Positions 8,030 through 16,797 of a stretch of DNA of 64,000 bases are shown in pieces (positions within the stretch are counted from its first letter, which is position 1; every line of letters starts with the position of its first letter). The notes below the pieces were generated by a model, which was given only the letters and a program-made list of their open reading frames with translations, was not told the origin of the DNA and did not search any database. The stretch lies in NCBI GenBank assembly GCA_964237235.1, contig CAXSGY010000001.1, forward strand, positions 62,001 through 126,000. Reading direction: 5' to 3'. This DNA is from GCA-002050365 sp964237235. Lineage in GTDB: Bacteria; Acidobacteriota; Blastocatellia; Pyrinomonadales; Pyrinomonadaceae. The position numbers and the translations under genes were made by a program.

Positions 8030-9034
8030 ATGGCATTTATCAAAGCCAGCGTCGGCTCAGGCGGCGTAAACAATTTGGAAGATGTAAAAATAATACAGTG
8101 GCTGCTCAATCAAGCCGAAAGCGGCTATCATTTTATGAGCAGTCTGGCTCAAGAAGATTATAATGCGCCCGGCATTCGTGAAACCGGCGTTGTCAGCCCT
8201 TCGACACAAATCGCCATTGACGATTGGTCGCGTCTATGCGACAGAATTCGTCTTCCGAAAAACAAACTGACAATCTATCGGGGCATTAAGATAGAACCGG
8301 ACAGCAAATATTACGAGAAATTAATATTCGTCGTCGCGCGCGTGGATGTCGGAGAAAAAGTATTTGCTAATGAGAGCTATAATTATGAAGATCCGCGCGT
8401 CAAGGAAGCACTTGACGCGCGGATTACGTTCGAGCAATTCAAGTTCATTGTCGAACATACGAAGGGAAAAATGCTGACCGCGCTCGGTCGGCTAATGCAA
8501 CAATTAGCAAGGCAATCAAATATTCGGGCATTCCTCGAGGTAATTGCCTTCGCCGAGGGAACCGACGGCGACAATGATCCGGCACTGAGCGGTTACAGCG
8601 TAATGATGGGCGGAACGCCGCAACGCCCGAAATTGGCTTCTGACCTTTATAATCATCCGGGCGGCGTTGCTTCGGGGCGTTATCAGGCAATTCCCGGCAC
8701 GTGGGCGATTGCCCAGAGAGTTCTAGGCTTATACGATTTTACACCCGAATCGCAGGAGATTTTCGGTGCATGGAATATATCGAGAAATAAGCCTCTAATT
8801 TTACAAGCTTTAAATCAAAACAATTTTCCGGCAGCCGTCGAAGAAGCGAGTACCGAATGGGCGAGTTTCCCGAACTTCGCGCTGACCGGCAATGATCCCG
8901 AAACTAATCCGACCAGTCGTTTTCTTCATACGCGAGGACCGAACGCAGGGAAACCGCAGCGCGCGCTGAAGTTAAGCGTGTTGAAAGGAATTTATGACAC
9001 GGCATTTAAGTATTATCAGGATCAAAATGAATAA
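8030..9034 (+). CDS. Peptidoglycan-binding / GH104 (lambda endolysin-like) muralytic enzyme
   Basis: A 334-residue protein with no signal peptide. The N-terminal ~100 residues begin ASVGSGGVNNLEDVKIIQWLLN, a peptidoglycan-binding-like pattern. The region from about residue 167 matches the lambda R lysozyme (GH104 lytic transglycosylase) family: FLEVIAFAEGTDGDND with the catalytic Glu, YSVMMGG, HPGGVASGRYQAIPGTW, LGLYDFTPESQE, and IASLP-like ASFPNFALTGND. It would cleave the glycan strands of peptidoglycan. There is no holin or phage structural gene nearby. An ankyrin lipoprotein gene overlaps its 3' end by 8 bp, suggesting an effector-immunity pair rather than a prophage lysis module. RBS: GGGGAAAAATTAA before the ATG. 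Confidence 0.88.
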   Translation: MAFIKASVGSGGVNNLEDVKIIQWLLNQAESGYHFMSSLAQEDYNAPGIRETGVVSPSTQIAIDDWSRLCDRIRLPKNKLTIYRGIKIEPDSKYYEKLIFVVARVDVGEKVFANESYNYEDPRVKEALDARITFEQFKFIVEHTKGKMLTALGRLMQQLARQSNIRAFLEVIAFAEGTDGDNDPALSGYSVMMGGTPQRPKLASDLYNHPGGVASGRYQAIPGTWAIAQRVLGLYDFTPESQEIFGAWNISRNKPLILQALNQNNFPAAVEEASTEWASFPNFALTGNDPETNPTSRFLHTRGPNAGKPQRALKLSVLKGIYDTAFKYYQDQNE

Positions 9035-9875
9035 TATGCAAAAATACCGCTTTTTTGCTTTGCTAATTATTTCGATTTCGGTTTTTGCCGGCTGCCGCGC
9101 GTCCGCCGATTCTCACGCCGCTTCAGAAAATATCGTGGTCATTGCTTCGCCGACACCGCCGGGCAATAGCCAGGTAGAGCCGCCGCCCGAACCGCCGACC
9201 ACTCCGCTTCCCAAAGCGTCGCTTGAAATGAACGCAAGCGCGAGTGACGCGGAATTAATCAATGCCGTTGACGCTGAAAACGCGCCGGAAGTTAAACGAC
9301 TCTTAGTCAGCGGCGCGAATCCGAATGCGTTTGTCAAAGATTCGAATTATCAAACACTGAATTATTATGAAACGGTTTTAGGAAAAGCGGTTGATAAGAA
9401 AAACACCGAGATTGCCGGATTGCTTTTGGAATACGGCGCGGATGCGAACAAACATTCGTTTGATGCCTATCAACCGCCGGTATTATCGAAAACAAATTTT
9501 ATGACGGCGGTTTCAAACGAAGACATTGCAATGTTGAAACTGCTGACCGGACATCAAGCCGAGTTAAAGGTTAATGCCGACGCGCCGCCGATCATAACAA
9601 ACGTAAAAAATACGGACGTGCTGGATTTTTTAGTCAATCACGGATTTGACATAAACGCGCAGGATGCTGAAGGCAGAAATATTTTGGCAAACGCCATTTT
9701 CGATAAAAATACGAATTTGGTCAAGGTCATACTCAAATACAAACCCGATTTAAATCAAAAAATCGGACCGACCAGATTCACCGACTTTAAAAAAATAACC
9801 CCGCTGCGTTTAGCGGCAACCTACGGGAATCAAGAAATCGTCCGAGAGTTAAAAAAAGCGGGAGCGAAAAAATAA
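9027..9875 (+). CDS. Ankyrin-repeat lipoprotein (candidate immunity protein)
   Basis: Translation from the ATG at 9027, which overlaps the stop of the muralytic gene, gives a lipoprotein signal (MQKYRFFALLIISISVFAGC) with lipobox VFAGC. It is followed by a Pro/Thr-rich linker and about five ankyrin-like repeats (for example SDAELINAVDAENAPEVKRL, GLLLEYGADANKH, FLVNHGFDINAQDAEGRN, TPLRLAATYGNQEIVREL). Anchored in the periplasm, it is placed to bind a protein acting on the cell wall. Tight overlap with a peptidoglycan hydrolase gene is the pattern seen for cognate immunity proteins; the function is inferred from that alone. Confidence 0.85.
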   Translation: MNNMQKYRFFALLIISISVFAGCRASADSHAASENIVVIASPTPPGNSQVEPPPEPPTTPLPKASLEMNASASDAELINAVDAENAPEVKRLLVSGANPNAFVKDSNYQTLNYYETVLGKAVDKKNTEIAGLLLEYGADANKHSFDAYQPPVLSKTNFMTAVSNEDIAMLKLLTGHQAELKVNADAPPIITNVKNTDVLDFLVNHGFDINAQDAEGRNILANAIFDKNTNLVKVILKYKPDLNQKIGPTRFTDFKKITPLRLAATYGNQEIVRELKKAGAKK

Positions 9876-9936
9876 ATGCGAGCGCGAACAGCGTTTTTTT
9901 GATTGGCATTCGTCTTTAGATTTTAGAACCCGGCGA

Positions 9937-10239
9937 TTATCGACCGCGCCGAAACGGATTGCCCGCGTTTATACCGAAGGATGAAATGTTTATCAGCTGA
10001 TTATCGAAACACTGGTTTAACCGTGATATGATTAATTCGACATTCGAGAATTGATCTTTCATCATGCCGTCTTTACCAGTTTCCGGCGTGATGCCGTCCG
10101 GCTGGTTGAAGACGAGGATCACGCCGCCGGTGAAGCCTTCGGGAATCAGATACTCGACCTTGACCGCACGGGCGAACGAGACGCACGAGAGATTTAGTAA
10201 AACTATTAGTAAGACGATGAATTTCTTGAATTTTATCAT
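9937..10239 (-). CDS. Small exported protein, DUF6843-like, probably 3'-truncated
   Basis: Translation from ATG 10239 gives a signal peptide (MIKFKKFIVLLIVLLNLSC, possible cleavage after ARA) followed by VEYLIPEGFTGGVILVFNQPDG, which resembles the start of DUF6843 exported proteins. The last ~25 residues are read through the antisense of the DUF948 remnant (9946-10002), so the natural C-terminus seems lost. It starts 17 bases after the stop of the disrupted peptidoglycan-binding gene upstream, on the same strand, suggesting they were once a two-gene unit. Function is unknown. Confidence 0.55.
   Translation of the reverse strand: MIKFKKFIVLLIVLLNLSCVSFARAVKVEYLIPEGFTGGVILVFNQPDGITPETGKDGMMKDQFSNVELIISRLNQCFDNQLINISSFGINAGNPFRRGR
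9946..10002 (+). repeat. Direct repeat, copy 2 (remnant of DUF948-like 3' end)
   Basis: A diverged copy of 7785-7840 in the same orientation, including the CGCGTTTATACCGAAGG and GAAATGTTTATC blocks and a TGA. It carries one extra base that would shift the frame, and has no reading frame upstream that joins it, so it is a scar and not a gene. Confidence 0.7.
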
Positions 10240-10255
10240 ATAGCTCAATAAAAAT

Positions 10256-11491
10256 TTACGGTTCCCAAATACTGCTCGGACGAAGCGTCGGCAAATATCC
10301 GCGCTGCTTGATAAAAGTTCCGACTTTAACCGGCGATAAATCGGTGAACTGTTTATTATACTCGTCGGGCGAAACATCTTTTCCAAATCTTTGAACGCCC
10401 TTGAACAAACCGTTCTCAACTGTGATTGTAGTATTAATATCAATCATCGGAAGTTTTTTATCGCCGGTGATGCCCAAACCGCCGTCGCGCAGAAAAACCG
10501 GTCCGTCGCCTTCGTTCACTTGCCAGACACCGAGCATCATGCCGTTGCCCATCCGGTCGAGAACATAAGTTTCCACCGCCGGAAATTGATCGCCGGTAAT
10601 TTTTCCGGTCGCCTTCATCAAAACTTTTTTCGGATCAGATTGCCAGGCGTATTCAAAGTTTATATTGGCGTGCAGATCAATGTCCGATGTCAAAAGGCTG
10701 TTGTCGCCCCACAGCGCGAAAGCGTCGTCGTTGCCGTAAAAATGATAACGAATTGAATTTCCCTCACGGTATAATCCGTTGGGCTGCTCATCGCCCGTGT
10801 CTTCATCGGCGACCGTGCCTTTCGATTTTTCCGTTTTCAAGCGTAATGTTGGCGCAACTCCTATTATCGGAGCTTGCGTCAAGGATGGCACAATTAAATA
10901 CGAATCTGTTGCCGTTGACGCTTTTGTTACTGACCAGGGAAACGAATGATTTCCGGGCGAAGCAACCATCTTTGATTCTGCGCGTAGTCTGTATGTGGCA
11001 AATCTATCAAATCAGAAACGCCGTACTTTTCCGTCGCCTCTGGACGCATTCAAAGGTCCGAACCAATCGAACGGCGCGAACGCGGTGACATAAACCGTAA
11101 AGGTAAAATTGTTCTCCGCGGAATAAACGCCGATTGGAGATTTTGTTTGCACTTTGCCGTTCAGACCGAGCGGATTATTCGGGTTTTTACCGAAGAACGG
11201 AAGTTTCGAGCGATACCCGAGCAATAATAAATCGCCCGCCGTTCGATCCGCCACCCAAATTTCTTTGATTTGAATCGGATTCATTTCCGCGCCGATGGCG
11301 AACCAGGTTTTCAAATCCATTAGACCGGTCGGGCTTAAGTCTTTGCTTTTCTGGAAATTTGCCAGCGATTCACGCGCGGCGGAATCGAACGAATCATTCG
11401 TTTTCAGATTGTTAACCGGAGTTTTCGAGCTTGCATTGAGAAATGATTTCACAATTTTCACGGCTGGATGCCGGCTCTCTTCCCCGAACAT
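10256..11491 (-). pseudogene. Peptidoglycan-binding / DUF3238-like protein, interrupted by one in-frame TGA
   Basis: Two open segments (11491-11012 and 10969-10256) are in the same frame, joined by an open stretch and separated only by TGA at 11012-11014. Read through, they form one ~411-residue protein. The N-terminus is a PG_binding_1-like domain (HPAVKIVKSFLNA, AARESLANFQKSKDLSPTG). The middle (FTVYVTAFAPFDWFGPLNAS, then RRF-stop-FDRFATYRL) resembles DUF3238. The C-terminal half is a beta-rich region of unknown family. The family pattern suggests Ser at the stop, so TCA to TGA is the simplest change. There is no signal peptide. A single nonsense change implies recent loss, or a sequencing error. 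Confidence 0.7.
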
Positions 11492-11821
11492 ATAATTTTG
11501 AAGCGTTGCAAGTGATTATGTGGACATAATGTCAAGTTGTATCAGATAAAAACAATAACGTCAATGAATTTTTCTGATAATTTTAATGTGTAAATATAAG
11601 TCAACAAAAGAGTTTTAACGTTGGAAATTTTACAAAACATTTAATATTTCCAATTGAACGATGATGCTGAACCGGCAAAGGTGTTAATTGACGTTTCCGA
11701 AAGGTTTGAGATTAAAAGGAGAAAATTGAACATAAGGCGAAGACAACGGATGTTTATTGATTCGAACATTCGTCGTCTTCGCCTTTTTCGTGAAATAAGT
11801 TGTGAAGCCTAAGCTTCTCGT
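11492..11821. other. Gene-free stretch with one hairpin
   Basis: I see no coding sequence here. It holds the promoter side of the disrupted peptidoglycan-binding gene (11492-11560, AT-rich) and the long hairpin described at 11735-11789. Confidence 0.5.
11735..11789 (+). terminator. Long imperfect hairpin followed by T-run
   Basis: AAGGCGAAGAC pairs with GTCTTCGCCTT, with further pairing between ACGGATGTT and GAACATTCGT inside, then TTTTT on the plus strand. It has the form of a rho-independent terminator, although no plus-strand gene lies just upstream. It may instead work in the other direction behind the Spy-like gene. Confidence 0.5.
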
Positions 11822-12394
11822 TTAATTCTTCTGCGGCGGCGCGGTCGGCTGATTTTGCTGTTGATTCATTTTGTTTTGCCGGCGTTCCTGCATTTTTTGC
11901 TGCATTTCCTGTTTCATCTGGTCGAGCTGCGTTTTCTGTTCGGCGGTTAAAATCGCCAGAATCGAATTATGCATTTGCTCGCTCGAAGTTCTCATTTGAG
12001 CTTTGAGTTCTTTAAAGCGGCTTTCTTCATCAGCAGTGATTACGCCGTCGCGTTTTTTCATCATCAAGCCGCCCATTTCGTCGCGCTGCGGCTGCGTCGA
12101 AGTTTGGAAATTGTCGAAAATAGTTTTCGTCTGCGCTTTCTGCGCGTCGGTCAAATTCAATTTTCCGAGCGAGCGCATCATCATCCGGTCGCCGCCTTTA
12201 TGGTCGCCGTCGCGCATTTTGCCCATTCCGCCGCGCTTGCCGAAGCCTCTCCGCTCATTTCTTTCCTGTCTCTGCGTCGAATCGGTTTGATTGGTTTGAG
12301 TCGTCGTCGTATCCTGCGCCGCCGCAAAAGTCGTGAAAGCGACGACGGCAAACGTCAAAGCAATACCCGAAACAATTTTATGTTTTAATGACAT
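11822..12394 (-). CDS. Spy/CpxP-like periplasmic LTxxQ protein
   Basis: A 190-residue exported protein with a cleavable signal (GIALTFAVVAFTTFAAAQ). The body has two LTxxQ-type motifs, LTDAQKAQTKTI (about residue 81) and LTAEQKTQLDQM (about residue 147), the mark of the Spy/CpxP family of periplasmic chaperone-like proteins. The N-terminal part after the signal is rich in Gly, Arg, Met and Lys, and the C-terminus in Gln. It probably acts in envelope stress. The start is supported by GAGGT upstream of the ATG. Confidence 0.85.
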   Translation of the reverse strand: MSLKHKIVSGIALTFAVVAFTTFAAAQDTTTTQTNQTDSTQRQERNERRGFGKRGGMGKMRDGDHKGGDRMMMRSLGKLNLTDAQKAQTKTIFDNFQTSTQPQRDEMGGLMMKKRDGVITADEESRFKELKAQMRTSSEQMHNSILAILTAEQKTQLDQMKQEMQQKMQERRQNKMNQQQNQPTAPPQKN

Positions 12395-12653
12395 CTGATT
12401 TTACCTCTTTGAAAATTTTAAGATTAGCTTTCGCTCTGAACGGTTTGTTTGACGCGAAAAAATCGTAAAAAGTCGAAAGATTTTCAGGCGGTTATGTAAA
12501 GAAATGTCAACGGTTGAATTTACCGTTTCACATAAAGCGAACTTTAAGTTTTTGAAAAGCGTTCGTCTCTAAACAACCGCTTTGACATTGAACATTTGCG
12601 GCGCGGCAAGTAAAATGCAAAGTTTGAGTATTAAATTGCCTTCAACAATATAA

Positions 12654-14585
12654 ATGAGATTTTTATCGGAAATAAATTCGCCGAAGGATTTGCGCCGGCT
12701 GCGCGTCGAAGATTTACAGGAAGTCGCCGACGAAGTGCGCCAATTTATTCTTGAAACTACCTCGCGCGTCGGCGGACACACGGGCGCGTCTTTGGGCGCG
12801 GTCGAACTGGCGGTGGCGATGCATTACGCTTTTGACACGCCGGATGACCGGCTTGTCTGGGATGTCGGTCATCAGGCTTACGCGCATAAAATTTTGACCG
12901 GACGACGCGACCAATTGCACACGATCAAACAATACGGCGGTCTTTCCGGCTTTCTGCGGCGCGACGAATCCGAATACGACACGTTCGGCGCGGGACACGC
13001 TTCGACCTCGCTGTCCGCCGCGCTCGGAATGGCGGTCGCCCGCGATAAACAGGGCGAAGATTTTCACGTCTGCGCCCTCATCGGCGATTCGTCTCTCGCG
13101 GGCGGAATGGCGATGGAGGCGATCAACCAAGCCGGACATTTGAAATCGCGCCTGATCGTTTTGCTGAACGATAATGAAATGTCCATCGCTCCGGCGGTCG
13201 GCGGTTTGGCGAGATATTTGAATCGCATCAAAGGCGCGCAAAGTTATCAGCAGTTAAAAGAAGACATCGGCGACACTCTGGAAAGCGTTCCGCATTTCGG
13301 CGAGCGACTCAAACGCGCCGCCAAATCGGTCAAAGACGCGATTGCGGCGGCGGTTTTGCCCGGCGCGCTGGTCAACGAACTCGGTTTCAAATATATCGGC
13401 TACGTTGACGGTCACAACGTCGCCAGCCTCGTCAAGGCACTCGAAGAAGCGAAACGAATTGACGACGGTCCGGTCATCGTTCACGCTTTGACGACGAAGG
13501 GCAAAGGCTTTCCGAACCCGGAAAAAAATTATTACGCCTACCACGCGACCGGACCGTTCGATTTGAAAACCGGATTGTCGCCGAAATCAAACAAAATCGC
13601 GCCGCCGACTTATACGGAAACGTTCGGCAAAACGATGTGCGAATTGATGGAACGGGACGAAAAAATTGTCGCGCTGACCGCCGCGATGCCCGACGGCACG
13701 GGAATGGATTTCGTTCTCGAAAAATTTCCCGAACGCGCGTTCGATGTCGGCATCGCCGAACAGCACGCCGTGACGTTTTGCGCGGGAATGGCGTGCGAAG
13801 GTTTGAAGCCGGTGGCGGCGATTTATTCGACGTTTTTGCAGCGCGGTTTCGACCAGATTATTCACGATGTCTGTTTGCAGGATTTGAACGTCACGTTTGC
13901 GATGGATCGCGCCGGAATCGTCGGCGCGGACGGACCGACGCATCACGGATTGCTCGACATCGCATATTTGCGCGGTTATCCGAATATTATTTTGATGTCG
14001 CCGAAGGACGAAGGCGAATTGCGCGATATGCTTCTGACCTCCATCGAACACGACGGCGCGGCGGCGATTAGGTATCCGCGCGGCAGCGGTTTCGGCGTTG
14101 ACATTTCGGCGAGACCCGAAAAAATCGAAATCGGCAAATCGGAAATTCTGCGCGACGCGGACGGCAATGTGGCGATTATCGCGCTCGGCTCGATGGTTTA
14201 TCCGGCGTTGGAGGCGGCGAAAAATCTCGAACAGAACGGCATCGAAACGACGGTCGTCAACGCGCGTTTCGTCAAACCGCTCGACGCGGAAATGATTTTA
14301 AGTTTGGCGCAGACCAAGCGCGTTTTCGTGACCGTCGAAGAAGCGTATTTGGCGGGCGGCTTCGGTTCAGCCGTGTTGGAGCTTTTAGAGGAAAACAATT
14401 TGCTCGACAAAATAAAAGTCGTGCGAATGGGCGTTCCCGACCAAATAATTACGCACGGTGATCCGAAAATGCTGCTGGCGAAATATGGGCTGGACGCAGA
14501 CGGAATTTATCAAAAGGTTTCGAAAATCGCCGAAAATTCGGGCGAACAGCGCGTCGAAAGAAAACGTCTGAAGATTGTCAAATAA
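12654..14585 (+). CDS. dxs: 1-deoxy-D-xylulose-5-phosphate synthase
   Basis: Condenses pyruvate and glyceraldehyde-3-phosphate using thiamine diphosphate, the first step of the MEP isoprenoid pathway. The 643-residue protein shows the Dxs hallmarks: GGHTGASLGAVELAVAMHY, VWDVGHQAYAHKILTGR, FGAGHASTSLSAALGMA, GHNVASLVKALEEAK, DVGIAEQHAVTFCAGMA with the catalytic Glu, and MDRAGIVGADGPTHHG. The usual GDG of the thiamine-diphosphate/Mg site reads GDS here (IGDSSLAGGMAMEA), a mild departure. No clear ribosome site precedes the ATG at 12654. It stands alone with no isoprenoid neighbours. Confidence 0.96.
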   Translation: MRFLSEINSPKDLRRLRVEDLQEVADEVRQFILETTSRVGGHTGASLGAVELAVAMHYAFDTPDDRLVWDVGHQAYAHKILTGRRDQLHTIKQYGGLSGFLRRDESEYDTFGAGHASTSLSAALGMAVARDKQGEDFHVCALIGDSSLAGGMAMEAINQAGHLKSRLIVLLNDNEMSIAPAVGGLARYLNRIKGAQSYQQLKEDIGDTLESVPHFGERLKRAAKSVKDAIAAAVLPGALVNELGFKYIGYVDGHNVASLVKALEEAKRIDDGPVIVHALTTKGKGFPNPEKNYYAYHATGPFDLKTGLSPKSNKIAPPTYTETFGKTMCELMERDEKIVALTAAMPDGTGMDFVLEKFPERAFDVGIAEQHAVTFCAGMACEGLKPVAAIYSTFLQRGFDQIIHDVCLQDLNVTFAMDRAGIVGADGPTHHGLLDIAYLRGYPNIILMSPKDEGELRDMLLTSIEHDGAAAIRYPRGSGFGVDISARPEKIEIGKSEILRDADGNVAIIALGSMVYPALEAAKNLEQNGIETTVVNARFVKPLDAEMILSLAQTKRVFVTVEEAYLAGGFGSAVLELLEENNLLDKIKVVRMGVPDQIITHGDPKMLLAKYGLDADGIYQKVSKIAENSGEQRVERKRLKIVK

Positions 14586-14694
14586 TTTCGGTCAAAGATT
14601 ATCGCGGCGACGTTTTTTAAAGTGGAAATTTTCGCCGATTGACGTTCTTTTATTTCTTTAACGGCGGCGATTTATAATTTACGATTGAGAAAAT

Positions 14695-15495
14695 ATGAGT
14701 AACGAAAATACAAATAACAGCAGTCTTCCATTGGTCATCATCGGTTTGGTTTTACTCGCGGCAATCGGCGGCGGCTGGTGGCTTTATTCAAATGCGAAAA
14801 AGCCGCCTTCTAATTCAAATACAAACACTGCGACGAACAAAAAGCCGAACGACGACGCGGCGTTAATGCAGTTATATAATTCCGCGCCGCCGGGCGCGCC
14901 GCCGACAAATTCGCTCGGCTCGGCGAATTCGACCGTGACGGTCGAAGAGTTTGCCGATTATCAATGTCCGACGTGCGCTTCGGTGCATCCGCAAATCAAG
15001 GAAATAAATTCGATTTACGGCGGGCGCATTCGTTTTATTTACCGCAGCTTTCCTTTAACGCAAGTTCACAAATACGCTTACGATGCCGCGCTCGCCGCCG
15101 AAGCCGCCGGACAGCAGGGCAAATTCTGGGCGATGCAAGACCAGCTTTTCAGCAATCAGCCGGCGTGGGCGAATTCGACCGACGCGCGCAAGATGTTTGA
15201 AGATTACGCGCAGAAAATCGGTCTCGACTTAAATAAATACCAAACGGATTTAATCGGTTTGCCGTTGAAAACGCGCGTTGACGCTGATATGGCGCGCGGT
15301 CAGGCTCTTAAATTAACCGGCACGCCGAGCATTTTTATTAACGGCAAACAGCTTTCCGTTGATCAAATGAACACTCCCAAAATGCGGCAGATTATCGAAG
15401 CCGAGCTGCAAAAATCGAGCGGCGCGGCGCAGCCGAATCAATCTGCTAATCAGCCTGCGGTTCAACCGGCAAACGTCACGGCGAACGCTAAATAA
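14695..15495 (+). CDS. Membrane-anchored DsbA-like thioredoxin-fold oxidoreductase
   Basis: A 266-residue protein with one N-terminal membrane anchor (LPLVIIGLVLLAAIGGGWWL) and a low-complexity Asn/Pro/Lys linker. A DsbA/Thioredoxin_4 domain follows (about residues 75-235): TVEEFADYQCPTCASVHPQI with the CPTC active site, FIYRSFPL, and the cis-Pro loop TGTPSIFING. The tail is rich in Gln, Asn, Pro and Ala. It probably introduces disulfides in periplasmic proteins. A VKOR homologue begins 14 bp downstream and is the likely re-oxidising partner. Confidence 0.93.
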   Translation: MSNENTNNSSLPLVIIGLVLLAAIGGGWWLYSNAKKPPSNSNTNTATNKKPNDDAALMQLYNSAPPGAPPTNSLGSANSTVTVEEFADYQCPTCASVHPQIKEINSIYGGRIRFIYRSFPLTQVHKYAYDAALAAEAAGQQGKFWAMQDQLFSNQPAWANSTDARKMFEDYAQKIGLDLNKYQTDLIGLPLKTRVDADMARGQALKLTGTPSIFINGKQLSVDQMNTPKMRQIIEAELQKSSGAAQPNQSANQPAVQPANVTANAK

Positions 15496-15509
15496 ATTAT
15501 TCAATAACA

Positions 15510-15968
15510 ATGAACGACGCTTATACCGAATCAACCAGCCGACCGAGTAATCAAATCGCCAAACTGCCTTTGCTGGCGGCAATCGTCGCGCTGGTCGGTT
15601 TGGGCGACGCGATATATTTGACGATTCATCATTATTCGGGCGAACAGGTTCAATGCAGCATCGTTCACGGCTGCGAACAGGTTTTGACGAGCCAGTGGGC
15701 GACCGTTGGCGGCGTTCCGCTGGCAATTTTCGGCGCGGCGGCGTATTTCGTCGCCTTCGCGCTGGCGATTCTCGCCGCCTTCGGCAACCGTTCGACGTGG
15801 AAAATATTCGGCATTCAAGTCGTTTTAATGGCAACTTTCACCGCCTGGCTTATCTATCTGCAAGCCTTCGTAATCGAGGCTTTCTGCCAGTTTTGTTTGC
15901 TCTCGGCAGGCACGACTTTGACTCTGCTGATTATCTTTATCATCTCCAAACTGCCGCGTCTGCGCTAA
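15510..15968 (+). CDS. Vitamin K epoxide reductase (VKOR) family membrane oxidoreductase
   Basis: A 152-residue four-helix membrane protein. It has the VKOR pattern: a loop cysteine pair near CSIVHGCEQV (residues ~48-56), VGGVPLAIFGAAAY after it, and the quinone-side CxxC in IEAFCQFCLLSA (about residue 126). Bacterial VKOR re-oxidises DsbA-like proteins by passing electrons to quinone, in place of DsbB. The adjacent DsbA-like gene supports this pairing. Confidence 0.93.
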   Translation: MNDAYTESTSRPSNQIAKLPLLAAIVALVGLGDAIYLTIHHYSGEQVQCSIVHGCEQVLTSQWATVGGVPLAIFGAAAYFVAFALAILAAFGNRSTWKIFGIQVVLMATFTAWLIYLQAFVIEAFCQFCLLSAGTTLTLLIIFIISKLPRLR

Positions 15969-16236
15969 AGAATCACGCATTTCTGCATCTGATTTTAAAT
16001 ATCAAGCGAATAATTCATTAAGAGGCGAAAACGCTTTTTCATAAAATTCGACGGATTTTGTGAAGATAATCATTTCGCTTTTACGGCGTTTCGACGTGCG
16101 GCATTGAACGGTCGTCGTTCATTTGAAAATTTCAGGGTTGCGCCGGTTTATAATTTCCCTTACAGACTTGGCAAAGCGCGGTCAAATAGAGTAGCTTAAA
16201 ATTATCTTTTTGAAACCTTTTTAAAGGAAAAAATTT

Positions 16237-16797
16237 GTGGCTCAAGCTATTCTAAAACGCATCGCGGCTGGAGATAAATCCGCCGTTCAGGATTGTTTGG
16301 ATACCTACGGCGGTCTGGTCTGGTCGTTGGCGAGACGTTTATCGCCCGACGTTGAAGATGCCGAAGACGCGGTGCAGGAAATCTTTATAGACGTTTGGAA
16401 AAACGCCGCCCGATTCGACGAAACGCAGGCTTCGGAGACGACGTTTGTCGCGCTGATTGCCCGGCGGCGTTTGATTGACCGGCTGCGGAAAAGCAACCGC
16501 CGACCGAACACCGATTCGCTCGAAGACGTGTTGACCGAACCGGCTAACGAGAAGGAACTGAACGCGCAGATGTTCGTCGAGGCGAAGGAAGCAGCACAGG
16601 CAATGAAAAATTTGCGTCCCGAACAAAGGCAAATTCTTCATCTTTCAATCGTCCAGGGATTTTCTCACCAGGAAATCGCCGACGCGCTGGCGATGCCGCT
16701 CGGAACAGTCAAAACGCACGCGCGGCGCGGTCTGTTACAGGTCAGAGAATTTTTAGGCTTGGGTAATACGGATTTGGAAAAGGAGGCGGCGGTATGA
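16237..16797 (+). CDS. ECF-type sigma-70 factor (SigK-like)
   Basis: A 186-residue sigma factor with region 2 (DVEDAEDAVQEIFIDVWKNA, about residues 42-61) and region 4 helix-turn-helix (GFSHQEIADALAMPLGTVKT, about residues 138-157). It starts at GTG 16237 with AAAGGAAAAAA upstream; the first residues MAQAILKRIAAGDKSAV fit region 2 N-termini. Its stop overlaps the start of the following RskA-like anti-sigma gene (ATGA), so the two are made together. The regulon is unknown. Confidence 0.93.
   Translation: MAQAILKRIAAGDKSAVQDCLDTYGGLVWSLARRLSPDVEDAEDAVQEIFIDVWKNAARFDETQASETTFVALIARRRLIDRLRKSNRRPNTDSLEDVLTEPANEKELNAQMFVEAKEAAQAMKNLRPEQRQILHLSIVQGFSHQEIADALAMPLGTVKTHARRGLLQVREFLGLGNTDLEKEAAV

Noticed and set aside
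7900..8163. Hydrophobic reading frame before the GH104 gene
   Set aside because: It has a TTG start without a ribosome site and its second half is the GH104 gene in a shifted frame. Only the first ~30 residues look membrane-like, and this AT-rich DNA can produce that by chance.
8030..9034. Prophage lysis module
   Set aside because: The GH104 enzyme has no holin, spanin or structural phage gene near it, and its partner is an ankyrin lipoprotein.
11012..11014. TGA as a sense codon (selenocysteine or recoding), since two genes are interrupted by TGA
   Set aside because: TGA ends many intact genes here, such as glutaredoxin (43255-43257), gatC and DUF948, and no selenocysteine element is visible.
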